DNA from: Neoarius graeffei
Taxonomy: Eukaryota > Chordata > Actinopteri > Siluriformes > Ariidae
Assembly (NCBI RefSeq): GCF_027579695.1
Contig: NC_083570.1
Location: 8,170,793-8,234,792, forward strand
Length of the DNA stretch: 64,000 nucleotides
Reading direction: 5' to 3'
The position numbers and the translations under genes are program-made. Under the pieces are notes generated by a model. The model was not told where the DNA came from. It ran no database searches and saw nothing but the letters and a program-made list of their open reading frames with translations. Positions 22,425-32,740 of the stretch are shown here, in pieces. Within the stretch, counting starts at the first letter, position 1. Each line of letters starts with the position of its first letter.

Positions 22425-24744
22425 GAGAGATAAAGAACAGAAGACAGGAGCAAGCCAGCTTGTGATCTGTGGTGTGTGGGTGGAAGTTGTGGTGAGTTCT
22501 GAGATCCTTTTGTTTGTGTTGAATCCACCGACACGCTATCTGTCTGCTAAGAGACGCCTAGAAATAAGAGGAAACCCTGACGTGTGTCAACCAGTTTATA
22601 CTTGCTCTTTATTGCTAATTACACTTTGTTGCTCATTCGCGTTCATTCAGCGCTGTTAAATATACAGCTGTGGTGGTCCAGGGTAACATGAGGAGTGTGT
22701 ATCCATGCTGTTCGCTGTTTGAGCAGTAGGAAGAACATTTCCACACATGCATGAGTGCACACACACATGGAGCTTGGGGTTATTAAAGAAACGCAACTTG
22801 TTAAGTCAGCATGAAGTCATCTACAAATTGAAATTGTACTAAGTGCTTAGAAGGCCTGATGTTTTTGCGTTGCCATAAATTCTCTTTAAAAAGCATAATT
22901 CCTGAAGTCTGGGTGGTTTTTTTTTTTTTTTTTTTTTGGGGGGGGGGTGCTAAATCAGTCACAGCTGGTCCTGCATCAGATTAACTTATGGAGTCAAAAC
23001 AGGAAAACATTTTCCCATGCCAACTTCTGACTCGAAAGTAAGCCTGTATTATGGTGTCTGGCATGACGCGGTGGCATTGTTGTCTTGGTGAATAATCCCA
23101 CAATCCAAAAAACAGTTCGTAGTGTACAAAATTACATCGTTGTTTTTTGTCCCCCCCCCCCCCAAGCTTGTGCTACACTTACAATCACGTCACGCACCCA
23201 CGCTCGTTTGAAGAAAAAAAAAAACTCTCCAGGCTGGCTCTTGTTGCCTAGGCAACGCATAAGCATTCCGTCGAAGTCGTTCCCGGAACCCCCGCTAATT
23301 TTACTTTCTCTAACAAATTAGAGAATCGATACAGACAGCAGAACACACTCACGCTCCACTAAAAACCGTTCTCGATCCAGGAGACGAGTGATGGTGGGGG
23401 TGTGAAAGAGAAAGCGATCGAGCGAGGCGAGGATGAAGAGATGATGCAGAATAAAAAAAAAAAGTTCAATCAAGAGCATGATGACTGTTAGGAAGTATGG
23501 ACTTGCAGACAGGAACGAAGCTCTTTTTTCCAGCGTCGTGTGAGTGAGGAACTTTCAGATAAATCAATGGACTGCTCATTTTTGCTCAAGAGGAAGGAAA
23601 AGCGTAGGGTAGAACACAAAAAGTTCGGTCTGAATTCCAGGAAGGACGCGCGTGGCTGCAATCGAACATTTCGTTCGTGCTAGAACGTGACGAGTCGCTT
23701 GTCTCAAGTTTCTCATTCTGATGCCCAACACTAACAGCTATATACAACTTCAAGCTAAACAAATTAAATAATTAAACATGCTGTTATGTGCTTGGCTTGG
23801 TTCTCAGATTAGATTAGCAAAGCAAGCTAACTGTACTAGCGACATACATTCACCAGAGGCACCAACCATCTCTGCTACTTCCTTCCAAGCTTCTTCGTCA
23901 TGTCACTATATTTCTGTCATTTATTAAAAGGTTCGAAATGATGACAAGAAACTATGCTTATAAGGTTTTTCTTTCATTTTTTTTTTTGCAGAAAGTAACT
24001 GCAGGTACGAAGGAAAGTTATTTGTCAGGAACCGAAGAAATGTCTGACCATATTGTTGAAACCGTGGCTCGGTGTCATGCGCGTACCTGGAAAATGATCA
24101 ATCGCCGACAAAGCAACTGCACGGGGCTCGGATTTCAGAGCCGTAGGGATCGGTGTTACTGCAGCGCTTTGAGCGACGGTGTCGTCGTGTGGGGTGGAGA
24201 TGGAAAAGCCATGCTGTTTGTGTGTTTTATGAGTGTCGTCGTTGCCAATTCAGACAACAAGGCTGGGCTTTCAGCACTCTGGATGATTACATGAACGCTC
24301 GTTCATTACGCGATGGGCTGTGCACTGTCAGTCCTGTCTGAGATGCTTCCTATTGCTACAAGGGAAATAATCACTTTGTTGAAATTGGCATTCAGGGCAG
24401 ATTTCACGTCTTTTGACATGCGACTAGTCGGGGTACGTGGAAAATCATGGAGATTTGTTGGACTGGACAGTAGGTAAAGCTCTCATGACTCAAAAAGTGT
24501 TGGTCTTTGACCTACTCAGGATAAAGGGGTGGGCGATATGACAAAAATATCATATGATACTTGATACCTAAACGGTTCCATCTAATCGGAGCATCTAACT
24601 GTTGTAAATTGTCACAATTTATCACATTGTCATTATTATATCATCATATCTCCAGCTGTAATTGAGGAACGGTTAATAGACCCAGCTATGGTGCAAAGGT
24701 GCTTATTAGCATGTCCCTTATATTGTTGTTGCATCAGATCTATA
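22422..24744. other. Noncoding; homopolymers and one X-box motif
   Basis: No gene is recognised. It contains a T-tract plus G-tract near 22918-22948 and a C-tract at 23151-23163. A segment near 24533 (GGGTGGGCGATATGACAAAA) looks like a common fish MITE fragment. ORFs here lack domain signals. Confidence 0.5.
23243..23256. promoter_or_regulatory. Palindromic RFX X-box motif
   Basis: GTTGCCTAGGCAAC is a perfect inverted X-box (two GTTGCC half-sites, 2-bp spacer), the consensus for RFX transcription factors. It lies about 5 kb upstream of the TMEM200A coding exon. Occupancy or function cannot be judged from sequence. Confidence 0.3.
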
Positions 24745-25035
24745 GCCTAGGTCACAACCGGACGTACGATTTTTTGGCCTTGCAATTTTTGGCGTTTCCC
24801 AAATCGCTGCGTTTTTTTTGTTCATGGAGAAAGACGCACGTTGGCCGTAAGTTTGTCTTGTAACCTGAAAAAACCGTAAGCGCCCGTAGAGTTTGTTTGA
24901 CATGACAAAGAACCTCTGCGGTCGGTCTGCAGCCAGTCTACGGCTCGAAAATCAGCACGTCACACACGCGCCCTCCATGCGTTTTTTGCACGTAGACTGG
25001 CCGTAGGAGCACGTAAGGCTGGTTGTGACCGAGGC
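24745..25035. mobile_element. 291-bp MITE with GGTCACAACC termini
   Basis: Left end GCCTAGGTCACAACCGG and right end CTGGTTGTGACCGAGGC are inverted with few mismatches. The flanks are ATA and TTA, consistent with a decayed TWA duplication of Harbinger type. ACGTAAG/ACGTACG words recur inside. No coding capacity. Confidence 0.55.
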
Positions 25036-25161
25036 TTATGTATTTATGATGCGATTTGAAATATGATGGGGACTTTTAATAACACTTGTAATTTTCACAC
25101 TTTAGTCTTCCAGTCTTGGAAACATGAATTCAATAAAACTATGGTCCCCAGGGAAAACGAT

Positions 25162-26080
25162 ATGGAATCAATTTTGTGCCAAAATGTTCATACAATACTT
25201 TTGAAATATCAAACAAAAACGACAAATCAAAATACGAAAAAAGAAAAAAAGTCAAATTTTTTAGACTGGCAAACAAATTATTCGTGTAATCGTGCAAAAC
25301 ATCAGTCTATTACTCTTCAGAAAACTTTTATTTTTGTTCCGCGTCTTTCTCAGTTTTGCTTAACGTAATTTATTTTGGTTGCGATTCCAGCTTTCTCATT
25401 TGCGCTCCCTGACTTTTTGCTTGCAGTTTTGGCACAAACTTCACGTGTGGGCGGGCTGTCCAGGAATGCATTCCCATTGGCTAACTTGTGTTTGACTGAC
25501 AGCTCCGCTCAGCCATTCCCTACTCGGATTCTGGCGGACTGTTTGACGAGTGACCGATCCATTGACGGTAAACAAGGATCGAGTGGACTTCAGTGGCGAC
25601 TATGATACTGAATTAATTCAACAAAGTGTAAATTCAATATCATAGTCGCCACTGAAGTCCACTCCATCCTTGTTTACCGTCAATGGATCGGTCACTCGGC
25701 AAACAGTCCGCCAGGATCCGAGTAGGGAATGGCTGAGCGTAGCTGTCAGTCAAACACAAGTTAGCCAATGGGAATGCATTCCTGGACAGCCCACCCACAC
25801 GTAAAGTTTGTGCCAAAACTGCAAGCAAAAAGTCAGGGAGCGCAAACTAGAAAGCTGGAATCGCAACCAAAATAAATTACGTCAAACAAAACTGACAAAG
25901 ACACGGAACAAAAATAAAAGTTTTCTGAAGAGTAATAGACTGATGTTTTGCACGATTACATGAATAATTTGTTTGCCAGTCTAAAAAAATTGGATTTTTT
26001 TTTTTTGTATTTTGATTTGTCATTTTTGTTTGATATTTCAAAAGTATTGTATGAACATTTTGGCACAAAATTGATTCCAT
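25162..26080. repeat. 919-bp foldback element, arms of about 450 bp
   Basis: The left arm (25162 to about 25610) and right arm (about 25630-26080) are near-identical inverted copies around a centre at about 25621 with a loop of only about 15-20 nt. The ends are ATGGAATC and GATTCCAT. The flanks AAAACGAT (left) and AAAACGAG (right) look like an 8-bp duplication with one change. Mirror ORFs on both strands are a by-product. The 8-bp duplication suggests a hAT-mobilised foldback. Confidence 0.93.
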
Positions 26081-26347
26081 AAAACGAGAGGTGGGGAATC
26101 TGTGTTGCAGTTAAGCTACATGGGTTTCCCCAAAGCGTTTTAGCGTGTCGGGCCCGATCCGCTTGCTCTGCCTGCCGAAACGCTTAGTCGCTTTAGTTAG
26201 AATCCGATACGCTTAGATTTCCTACCCACAAGTAACTAGATACATAGGAGAGCAAATAACAGGTCCATTTACATACTGATTGATATTTGTGTTAAACAAG
26301 CGCTCTTTTTTTCCCCCCAATGTTTGTGTTGATTCTGTCAAAGTAAT

Positions 26348-26656
26348 ATGTCTGCGTGGTATGATGGAAACAAACTAATCTGTTGGCTGTGTCAAGATCA
26401 CATGTTCAAGCCGTCCAATAAAAACATCGAAAGAAAACGTCAGACATCCCAGAAGCTTCCGATTCATTATAAGCGATCTCATTGGCTGCCGATCTCATCC
26501 CGCACCAGACAGACAAAGCCGACTGATTTTAATAAGCGAGGAGAAGACTCGCTGGACAAATTAATCCACATCAGCATGGATGACAGCGAGATGGACTACG
26601 AGGGGGTCGCCCAACATTGGGCCAAGCAAAAGCCAAGGAGAATTAATCTGCTTTAA
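26348..26656 (+). other. 102-codon ORF, unrecognised
   Basis: It starts MSAWYDGNKLICWLCQ and ends in an acidic stretch DDSEMDYEGV, then AKQKPRRINLL. The stop falls within the TTAA target site of the MITE that follows. I recognise no family. It may be a chance ORF or a relic of a transposon gene. Confidence 0.15.
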
Positions 26657-27001
26657 AGGAGTAGAAAACTTAATCCATTAGTTTGGGTTTGCAGAAAGAT
26701 TATGTACTTATAAACACTCTCACCAAGTGAAGTTGTCCAAATGTGTCAAATATAGCATAATTTCAAATAATAATCATACGCAGTTTTGGCAGTGTGATGT
26801 CACTGGGATCCGTTTAACAAAAGGCGGCTCCGGATTATTCTTTTGTTAAAGGATCACAGCGACATCGCACTGCGAAATACGCTTATTATTATTCGCAATT
26901 ATGCTACATTTGACACTTAACAAATTCCTTTCATGAAATGTGTTTAAAAGTACATAACCTTTCTGCAGACTTAAACTGTAGAAAGTAAGTTTTCTTTTCC
27001 T
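26657..27001. mobile_element. Kolobok-type MITE (TTAA duplication), palindromic
   Basis: It is flanked by TTAA at 26653-26656 and 27002-27005. The ends AGGAGTAGAAAACTTA and TAAGTTTTCTTTTCCT are inverted. Nearly the whole 345 bp pairs with itself, for example TTTGCAGAAAGATTATGTAC against GTACATAACCTTTCTGCAGA. TTAA is used by Kolobok and piggyBac. The AGGA-type end favours Kolobok, which is inference. Confidence 0.65.
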
Positions 27002-27005
27002 TTAA

Positions 27006-28235
27006 ATATGTTTTAATCTTAATCTAGTCCATTTAATAAAGTGCCAAAATTTACACTTTATTATACGCAGTCGCCTTACTTTTCTTTTCAGTGTATCTTA
27101 GTTATACACATATTACGGTAATTGCATCAGAAACATTCTAAATCATTACATTTATAGTAATACAGCAACTTATTTTAAGGTGGCAGGTCTTAGGTTCAGA
27201 TCCCTTTGTGATCAACAGGAGGTCATGATGATCGATTCTCTTCATTGGATTGCATAAGATGGAGCAAACCACTGTTCATATTTTCATGCACATTTTTGTT
27301 ACAACACTACTTGATCATAGATAATTAAGGGATCCCTGTAGATTTTCAATCTATCCTATACCTCAGTAATCTATAATAAAACAGTTTAACTTGCATGTTG
27401 AACTTTAAGGTGAAATTTCAAATGTGTTTACATTAATACTATTTAGGTCAGAAATCATTGAAACACTGGTAAAATCTATCCTATAATCATGGATCTAAAA
27501 CCTCTCAGAGACCCTGAAAATGCACCTGAGAGCATCGATTTTCAAAAAATTTTCCGGGGGAGCATGCCCCCGGACCCCCCTAGTTTCACTTCACGCCTTT
27601 GGCACTCAATTGTCTGTGTATTATCATGCCAGAATTTAGGGCTTTAATTTTTTTCTGGGGAAAACACTGAGCTATAAAAAATATTTCGATTTAATTCCAC
27701 AGTATTCCTCTCACCATCTGTACACGATGAGCAGCGTGTTGGGATATTTTCTCGACCGGGAAGTCACTTGAATGCAACAATAGGATACAGATATATTTGG
27801 TCTATTTGCGGTTCATTGGTCTCCGTGTGCTCGGCTGTTTCGTTCACGTCACCCAGGCTTTTTGTTGTTTCCTGTTCATGACCGGTTGCTATATTTGTAG
27901 AGTCTCTAAGTATTTATAGAAGAGAATCAAAGCAATGAAATAATGACCTGCATTATAAATGTGTGCATTTCTGCTGTTTCCTGCTGCTTCAATACAGCGT
28001 CTAATTAAGCTGTCTTTTTTGGTGTCAATCACAACAAAAACGTGCACAATTTTTCATGAATGTAGTTTTTTGTCTTTGGTTTAATCAGTGACTTTGATTC
28101 AGAGCACAGCTGGCGTAATTCTTGCCAAGACGGAGGTGGTCGAGTCTATCCGCTAAACCCCTTTCCTGAAGGTTACTGTCTAAACAAAGCCAAAAAGGTG
28201 CCTGTGAGCAAGGATACAGCATCTCGGTTATCTCA
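27006..28235. other. Noncoding, probable TMEM200A intron; hAT-like scrap
   Basis: AT-rich sequence up to the splice acceptor. At about 27533-27605 the phrase TTTTCCGGGGGAGCATGCCC resembles the right part of hAT-like element 2 (compare 13345-13370), so a decayed hAT piece is likely. Confidence 0.5.
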
Positions 28236-28264
28236 ATGCATGCTCTTTGTTTTTGTTTTTCCAG
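28236..28264 (+). promoter_or_regulatory. TMEM200A: TMEM200A 3' splice site before the coding exon
   Basis: A T-rich tract (CTCTTTGTTTTTGTTTTTCC) ends in CAG at 28262-28264, 20 bp before the family-conserved start codon at 28285. The upstream in-frame extension to 28198 reads across this acceptor and is intron, which settles the start choice. Confidence 0.8.
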
Positions 28265-28284
28265 GCCTGCGTGTTGCCATAGCG

Positions 28285-29772
28285 ATGATTGCAACTGGGG
28301 GCGTGATCACGGGCCTGGCAGCCCTGAAGAGGCAGGACTCCGCCCGCTCCCAGCATCACCTGCCCATCCAGTCCCCTGTCCCTCCTCCTGAGAAGAAACG
28401 TCTGAAAAGGAAACCTCGCACGGATATCGTTGTGGTACGTGGAAAAATCCGCCTGTATTCCGCCTCTGGTTTCTTTCTAGTCCTTGGAGTTCTGATTTTG
28501 ATGGTTGGTATCGCTATGGCTGTACTGGGGTACTGGCCTCACGAGGACCACCAGAGGACACCCGAGAGCAACCACTCGGGGAACGATACCCGGGCAGCGG
28601 CGGCGCAGGAGCGGGCGGGAAAGATGGCGAAGTTCTTTGAGCAGCACTTGCACTCAGAGAAAATGAAGATGCTCGGTCCATTTACGATGGGCATTGGGAT
28701 CTTCATCTTCATCTGCGCAAACGCTATCTTACATGAGAACAGGGACCGAGAAACAAAGATCATTCACATGAGGGACATGTACTCAACGGTCATAGACATC
28801 CACAGCCTGAGATTACAAGAGCAGAAGTGTATGAATGGGGCCTACGTGGGTCCCTACGCTGACCACGAGATCCACTGTTTCGGTCAAGACGGTCAGTACA
28901 CCTCGCGGCTAGCCGCTAACACGCTGCTGACGTTCTCTGGATTGGGCGGTGATGTACGACTGTCCCGCCGCACAAGCTCAGCCGAAGATGAGGAAGGTCT
29001 AATGAGCGAAGGAGGCTCGAGCTCATTGTCGCCTGGATATAGAGAACGTTCCGGATCGATATTCGGGTTCCGGCCTGAAGGACTGCGTCACTGGGAAGAC
29101 AAACGTAACGTTCTGAAGAAGTGCCAGACGCGCTCCATCGTATCATCGTCCATCAGCGCCTTCACGCTTCCCGTGATCAAACTCAACAACTGCGTGATTG
29201 ATGAGCCTGACATTGACGACATAACCGAGGACTCTGAGCAGCTACGAGACAGATCAATACCTTCATCCATGGAGTCCTTAACCGTACCTATGCCAGATAT
29301 CTCAAAAGCCTTCAAGCCTCCCAGTACAGCGTTGCTCCGAAGTAACTCTGCTACAGGATCTGCATCTGCTTCACCATCCTCCCTGTCCCCTGGAGCCACC
29401 AGTGGCCGATTCCTGTCTCCCGGAGCAGCCCGGAAAGACTTTGGCTCAAACAATTCTATCCACATGCTCTCGGCTCATTCCAAGTCTCTGGACCTGGAAC
29501 GAGGTCCGACCACACTGAGTGTACAACCGGAACAGCGCAAGCACCCCAGCTGGCCCAGGCTCGATCGCAGCAACAGCAAAGGCTACACCAAACTGGAGAA
29601 TAAAGAAGACCCGATGGACAGGCTGCTGGTGCCCCCAGTGGCCATTAAGCGGGATTACACCAAAAAAGAGAAATTGCTCATGATCTCGAGGTCGCACAAC
29701 AATCTGAGTTTCGAGCATGATGAGTTTATGAGCAGCACTCTGAAAAGAGGGACATCCGAGACCAGATTTTAA
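28285..29772 (+). CDS. TMEM200A: Transmembrane protein 200A (495 aa), complete in one exon
   Basis: The protein is a predicted two-pass membrane protein of unknown molecular function. It starts [20 protein letters not shown], the hallmark of the TMEM200A N-terminus, then a basic stretch (KKRLKRKPR, residues 37-45). TM1 lies at about 60-84. The connecting loop (85-127) has N-glycosylation sequons NHS (96) and NDT (100). TM2 lies at about 128-149 ([19 protein letters not shown]), followed by [20 protein letters not shown]. The long C-terminal tail is Ser-rich with conserved islands: [48 protein letters not shown] and the extreme C-terminus [18 protein letters not shown]. Length and order match vertebrate TMEM200A. 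I chose ATG 28285 because it begins the conserved N-terminus just after a splice acceptor. The frame is intact with no stops. Membrane topology is inferred. Confidence 0.97.
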   Translation: MIATGGVITGLAALKRQDSARSQHHLPIQSPVPPPEKKRLKRKPRTDIVVVRGKIRLYSASGFFLVLGVLILMVGIAMAVLGYWPHEDHQRTPESNHSGNDTRAAAAQERAGKMAKFFEQHLHSEKMKMLGPFTMGIGIFIFICANAILHENRDRETKIIHMRDMYSTVIDIHSLRLQEQKCMNGAYVGPYADHEIHCFGQDGQYTSRLAANTLLTFSGLGGDVRLSRRTSSAEDEEGLMSEGGSSSLSPGYRERSGSIFGFRPEGLRHWEDKRNVLKKCQTRSIVSSSISAFTLPVIKLNNCVIDEPDIDDITEDSEQLRDRSIPSSMESLTVPMPDISKAFKPPSTALLRSNSATGSASASPSSLSPGATSGRFLSPGAARKDFGSNNSIHMLSAHSKSLDLERGPTTLSVQPEQRKHPSWPRLDRSNSKGYTKLENKEDPMDRLLVPPVAIKRDYTKKEKLLMISRSHNNLSFEHDEFMSSTLKRGTSETRF

Positions 29773-30250
29773 GGGACGTTCCGTGTTCCGTACACACCCT
29801 CATCCCTCTGCAATAGACGTTTTGTTGTTTTGCCATTGTTGAAGTGGTTGTGAATTTCAGAAACACAAGTCCCATGGACTGCAAGCTCAGGTGGATATTC
29901 TGATAGACAGAGCAAAAAAACAAAGCGTGAGGATTTTTAACCCCAGAAACAAAAACTCACTGTAAATAGACTGTGATGTAATAGCGGTGTCATTTGTTAC
30001 ATTTGCGAAATACGTTTTAGTACATTTCTGTATTTGATAACCGTTGATACAGGACCTATTGTTATTTGTGTGTAGTGTGTGTGCATTGTTGTAACAGAGA
30101 TGGACAATTATTTTGCTATAAGGTTTTAAATAAGTTATTGTTCAAAAAAAGAAAAACATACACGGCTATTTTTGAACCTGAGTCTTCAGTGTATTATTTA
30201 TCTGTTTCTCAGAATAAAAGTTTTCACACAAGACAGAGTTTTATATATCC
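29773..30250 (+). other. TMEM200A: TMEM200A 3' untranslated region
   Basis: Noncoding sequence after the TAA stop, ending shortly after AATAAA at 30213-30218. It contains no repeats, in contrast to the SINE that starts at about 30310. A longer alternative 3' end is possible. Confidence 0.65.
30213..30218 (+). terminator. TMEM200A: Poly(A) signal of TMEM200A
   Basis: AATAAA, the first canonical hexamer downstream of the stop codon, about 440 bp into the 3' UTR. Confidence 0.7.
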
Positions 30251-30309
30251 TGTATAGTCGATGCCAACACGAAAGCACTTCAAATCTCACCAACGTCATT
30301 TAATCTGTG

Positions 30310-30543
30310 TGGCACGGTGGTGTAGCGGTTAGCGCTGTCGCCTCACGGCAAGAAGGTTCCGGGTTCGAGCCTACTGGCTGATGAGGGCAAAAAAAAGTTT
30401 GCATGTTCTCCTCGTGTCTGTGCGGGGGTGCTCCGGTTTCCCCCACATACAGTCCAAAGACATGCAGGTTAGGATAATTGGTGGCTCTAAATTGACCGTA
30501 GGTGTGAACAGCTGGTTGTTTCTTATCTCTGTGTGTCAGCCCT
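30310..30543 (+). mobile_element. V-SINE-like element, diverged and 3'-truncated
   Basis: The tRNA-like head (GGCACGGTGGTGTAGCGG, then GGGTTCGAGCC) and the central block to AAGACATGCAGGTTAGG are clear, with indels such as an A-run replacing part of the centre. It stops near GTCAGCCCTGG and lacks the ATGAG tail. Confidence 0.85.
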
Positions 30544-31221
30544 GGTCAATTTGCAGTTGCTGTTCTTGCACAATATCTAAATCATTAATAATATTCAGAA
30601 TCGTAACAGGACTGAACATTTTGTTCTTGTTTTGCTTACATTTCTGGGGAACATTAACATTTATTGGCTAATTAGTCAAAACACCAGTCAATCAGAGTAG
30701 TTTATTAGTTTTGTTGTTAAGTAAATCATTCCCTTAGAAGCGAATAAAGGCAAATTCAATCCTCCCTCCTCGCTTTCTCAGTCTCTCGGGTCCTGTGACA
30801 CAGCTGAGAAAACTTTCCGCCTCTTGGCAAGAAAGTGAACAGCTTTCCCGTGTTTATCAGCTTCAGCTGCTCTGGGAGGAACAACACGATGGCTGCCAGA
30901 CTCCGATCCCAACGAGAGACTTTCACCGTTCTGCAGATGAACGGCCAATCAGCCCACGCTCGAAAACTCGTCATGGCATCTACGGGAATAAAGGAACGCA
31001 GAAACAATGCAGCAACAGAACAGAAAAAAAAAACGAGCCCGGAGATCCAAAAGTTACGCCATAATCCTTATCGGAAAGAATTTGACACGGGCTGTAGGAG
31101 TAACAAAGGATTATATAGAGAGGATATGACACAGTGGCACGAAGATATGAAGTTCATCTTTGAGTGGCGAACGTATATATTACAAGTGAAATATTTTCAA
31201 CACGAGAAGATAAACTTCATA
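30544..31221. other. Noncoding, repeat-like
   Basis: No gene is recognised. The end (AAGATAAACTTCATA at about 31207) recurs at about 32490, so this is part of the larger repeat that hosts the MITE at 31222. Confidence 0.5.
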
Positions 31222-31752
31222 CACTACCGTTCAAAAGTTTGGGGTCACCCAGACAATTTTGTGTAGTTTTCCATGAAAAGTCACACTTTTATTTCCCACC
31301 ATAAGTTGTAAAATGAATAGAAAATATAGTCGAGACATTTTTCTGGCCATTTTGAGCATTTAATCGACCCCACAAATGTGATGCTCCAGAAACTCAATCT
31401 GCTCAAAGGAAGGTCAGTTTTATAGCTTCTCTAAAGAGCTCAACTGTTTTCAGCTGTGCTAACATGATTGTACAAGGGTTTTCTAATCATCCATTAGCCT
31501 TCTGAGGCAATGAGCAAACACATTGTACCATTAGAGCACTGGAGTGAGAGTTGCTGGAAATGGGCCTCTATACACCTATGGAGATATTGCACCAAAAACC
31601 AGACATTTGCAGCTAGAATAGTCATTTACCACATTAGCAATGTATAGAGTGGATTTCTGATTAGTTTAAAGCGATCTTCATTGAAAAGAACAGTGCTTTT
31701 CTTTCAAAAATAAGGACATTTCAAAGTTACCCCAAACTTTTCAACGGTAGTG
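31222..31752. mobile_element. Tc1/mariner-type MITE, 531 bp
   Basis: It begins CACTACCGTTCAAAAGTTTG and ends with the inverse CAAACTTTTCAACGGTAGTG, flanked by TA (31220-31221 and 31753-31754). The interior has no transposase. It interrupts GATAAACTTCATATCTTC, which is intact at about 32490, so the empty site is known. Confidence 0.9.
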
Positions 31753-31754
31753 TA

Positions 31755-32740
31755 TCTTCGCACCACCATGTAATGTTCTTTTATCTTGTATGGACACGGC
31801 CACACAAAAAATACGCGAGTTATTCAAAAGAATTTTAATGTTGAGCCAGTTCGCCATTTTGAAAACGTGTGTCTAGTCAGTGGGAAAACACTGGGAGTGA
31901 CATCATCGGAGTGAAATATTGGGAATTATTATCCATACGGGAGACTTTTTCGATGGAATAAAAACATGTGTTCTGTTCCCGTCTAGCAGGTTTCGTTCAT
32001 TTGACTTGATGGCATGGAATATTGTTAGCATATCACTTATTCTATGTGTATTACGTCACTCTATCCAATGGGGAATGAGCGTTGAATATGGTTTACGATA
32101 CTGCACAGTTGTCAAGACAATATGACGTCACACATCGGAGACGTAAAACTTCCGCGCGAGCGAGCAAGCGACTGTGACAATTTGTAAACAACCTTTGTTT
32201 GTTGCCAAGTTTGCTTCGTTAAACCTGGAAGATTTTTGAAAGAGAAAAGCGCATTGAACACCTGAAAGGAATGCGTATGTAGTATAATGATAATATTGTC
32301 TGGCTTTTTTTCGTGGTCTATCAGATATATATTCCATTCAGCTACTCGTCTTCGACTCGTTCAGTATCATGCTTGCTGAATGGAATATATCTGATAGACC
32401 ACGAAAAAAAGCCAGACAATATTATTTAAATATGTCCCTCAGATCCGCGATGTATTTTGTATGAAAAATGCAAGTTTTTCAATACAAGAAGATAAACTTC
32501 ATATCTTCAAATCAACACGAGTTTCTTTTTATTATATCGACACATTCACAAACAAAAAGTCCCCAAATTTATCAAAACGACTCATCGATTTCCTCATGAG
32601 TGACACATAGACATATGTTTACGTCACGGTTTTGGTTCTCCGTGTCCTGGACGGAGCTTGTATGAAAAATACCAGTTAGTGAGTGGCGTATTTCCCAGTA
32701 AAACACTCGCGTCTATGTAATATATATAGAGGCGCTGCGT
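31755..32740 (+). repeat. Dispersed repeat, copy 1 (contains a foldback)
   Basis: Segments such as GACGTAAAACTTCCGCG with TGACAATTTGTAAACAA (32140-32195) and TATCCAATGGGGAATGAGCG (32062) match, in reverse, 43495-43560 and 43860-43890. The stem-loop at 32288-32428 matches 42052-42171. It is an old element of unknown class. No coding region. Confidence 0.6.
32288..32428. repeat. Foldback stem-loop, copy 1
   Basis: Arms of about 52 bp (AATATTGTCTGGCTTTTTTT, TGGTCTATCAGATATA, TTCCATTCAG) are inverted around a loop CTACTCGTCTTCGACTCG plus TTCAGTATCATGCTTG. The same stem-loop occurs at 42052-42171 with the loop in the opposite orientation. Confidence 0.9.

Noticed and set aside
28198-28284. 29-residue upstream extension of TMEM200A
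   Set aside because: It starts at a non-ATG codon, crosses a strong splice acceptor at 28264 and precedes the conserved N-terminus.
29088-29465. 125-codon and other minus-strand ORFs under TMEM200A
   Set aside because: Shadow frames of a well-conserved coding exon.
30835-31266. 143-codon ORF
   Set aside because: Ends inside a Tc1-type MITE and shows no recognisable domain.
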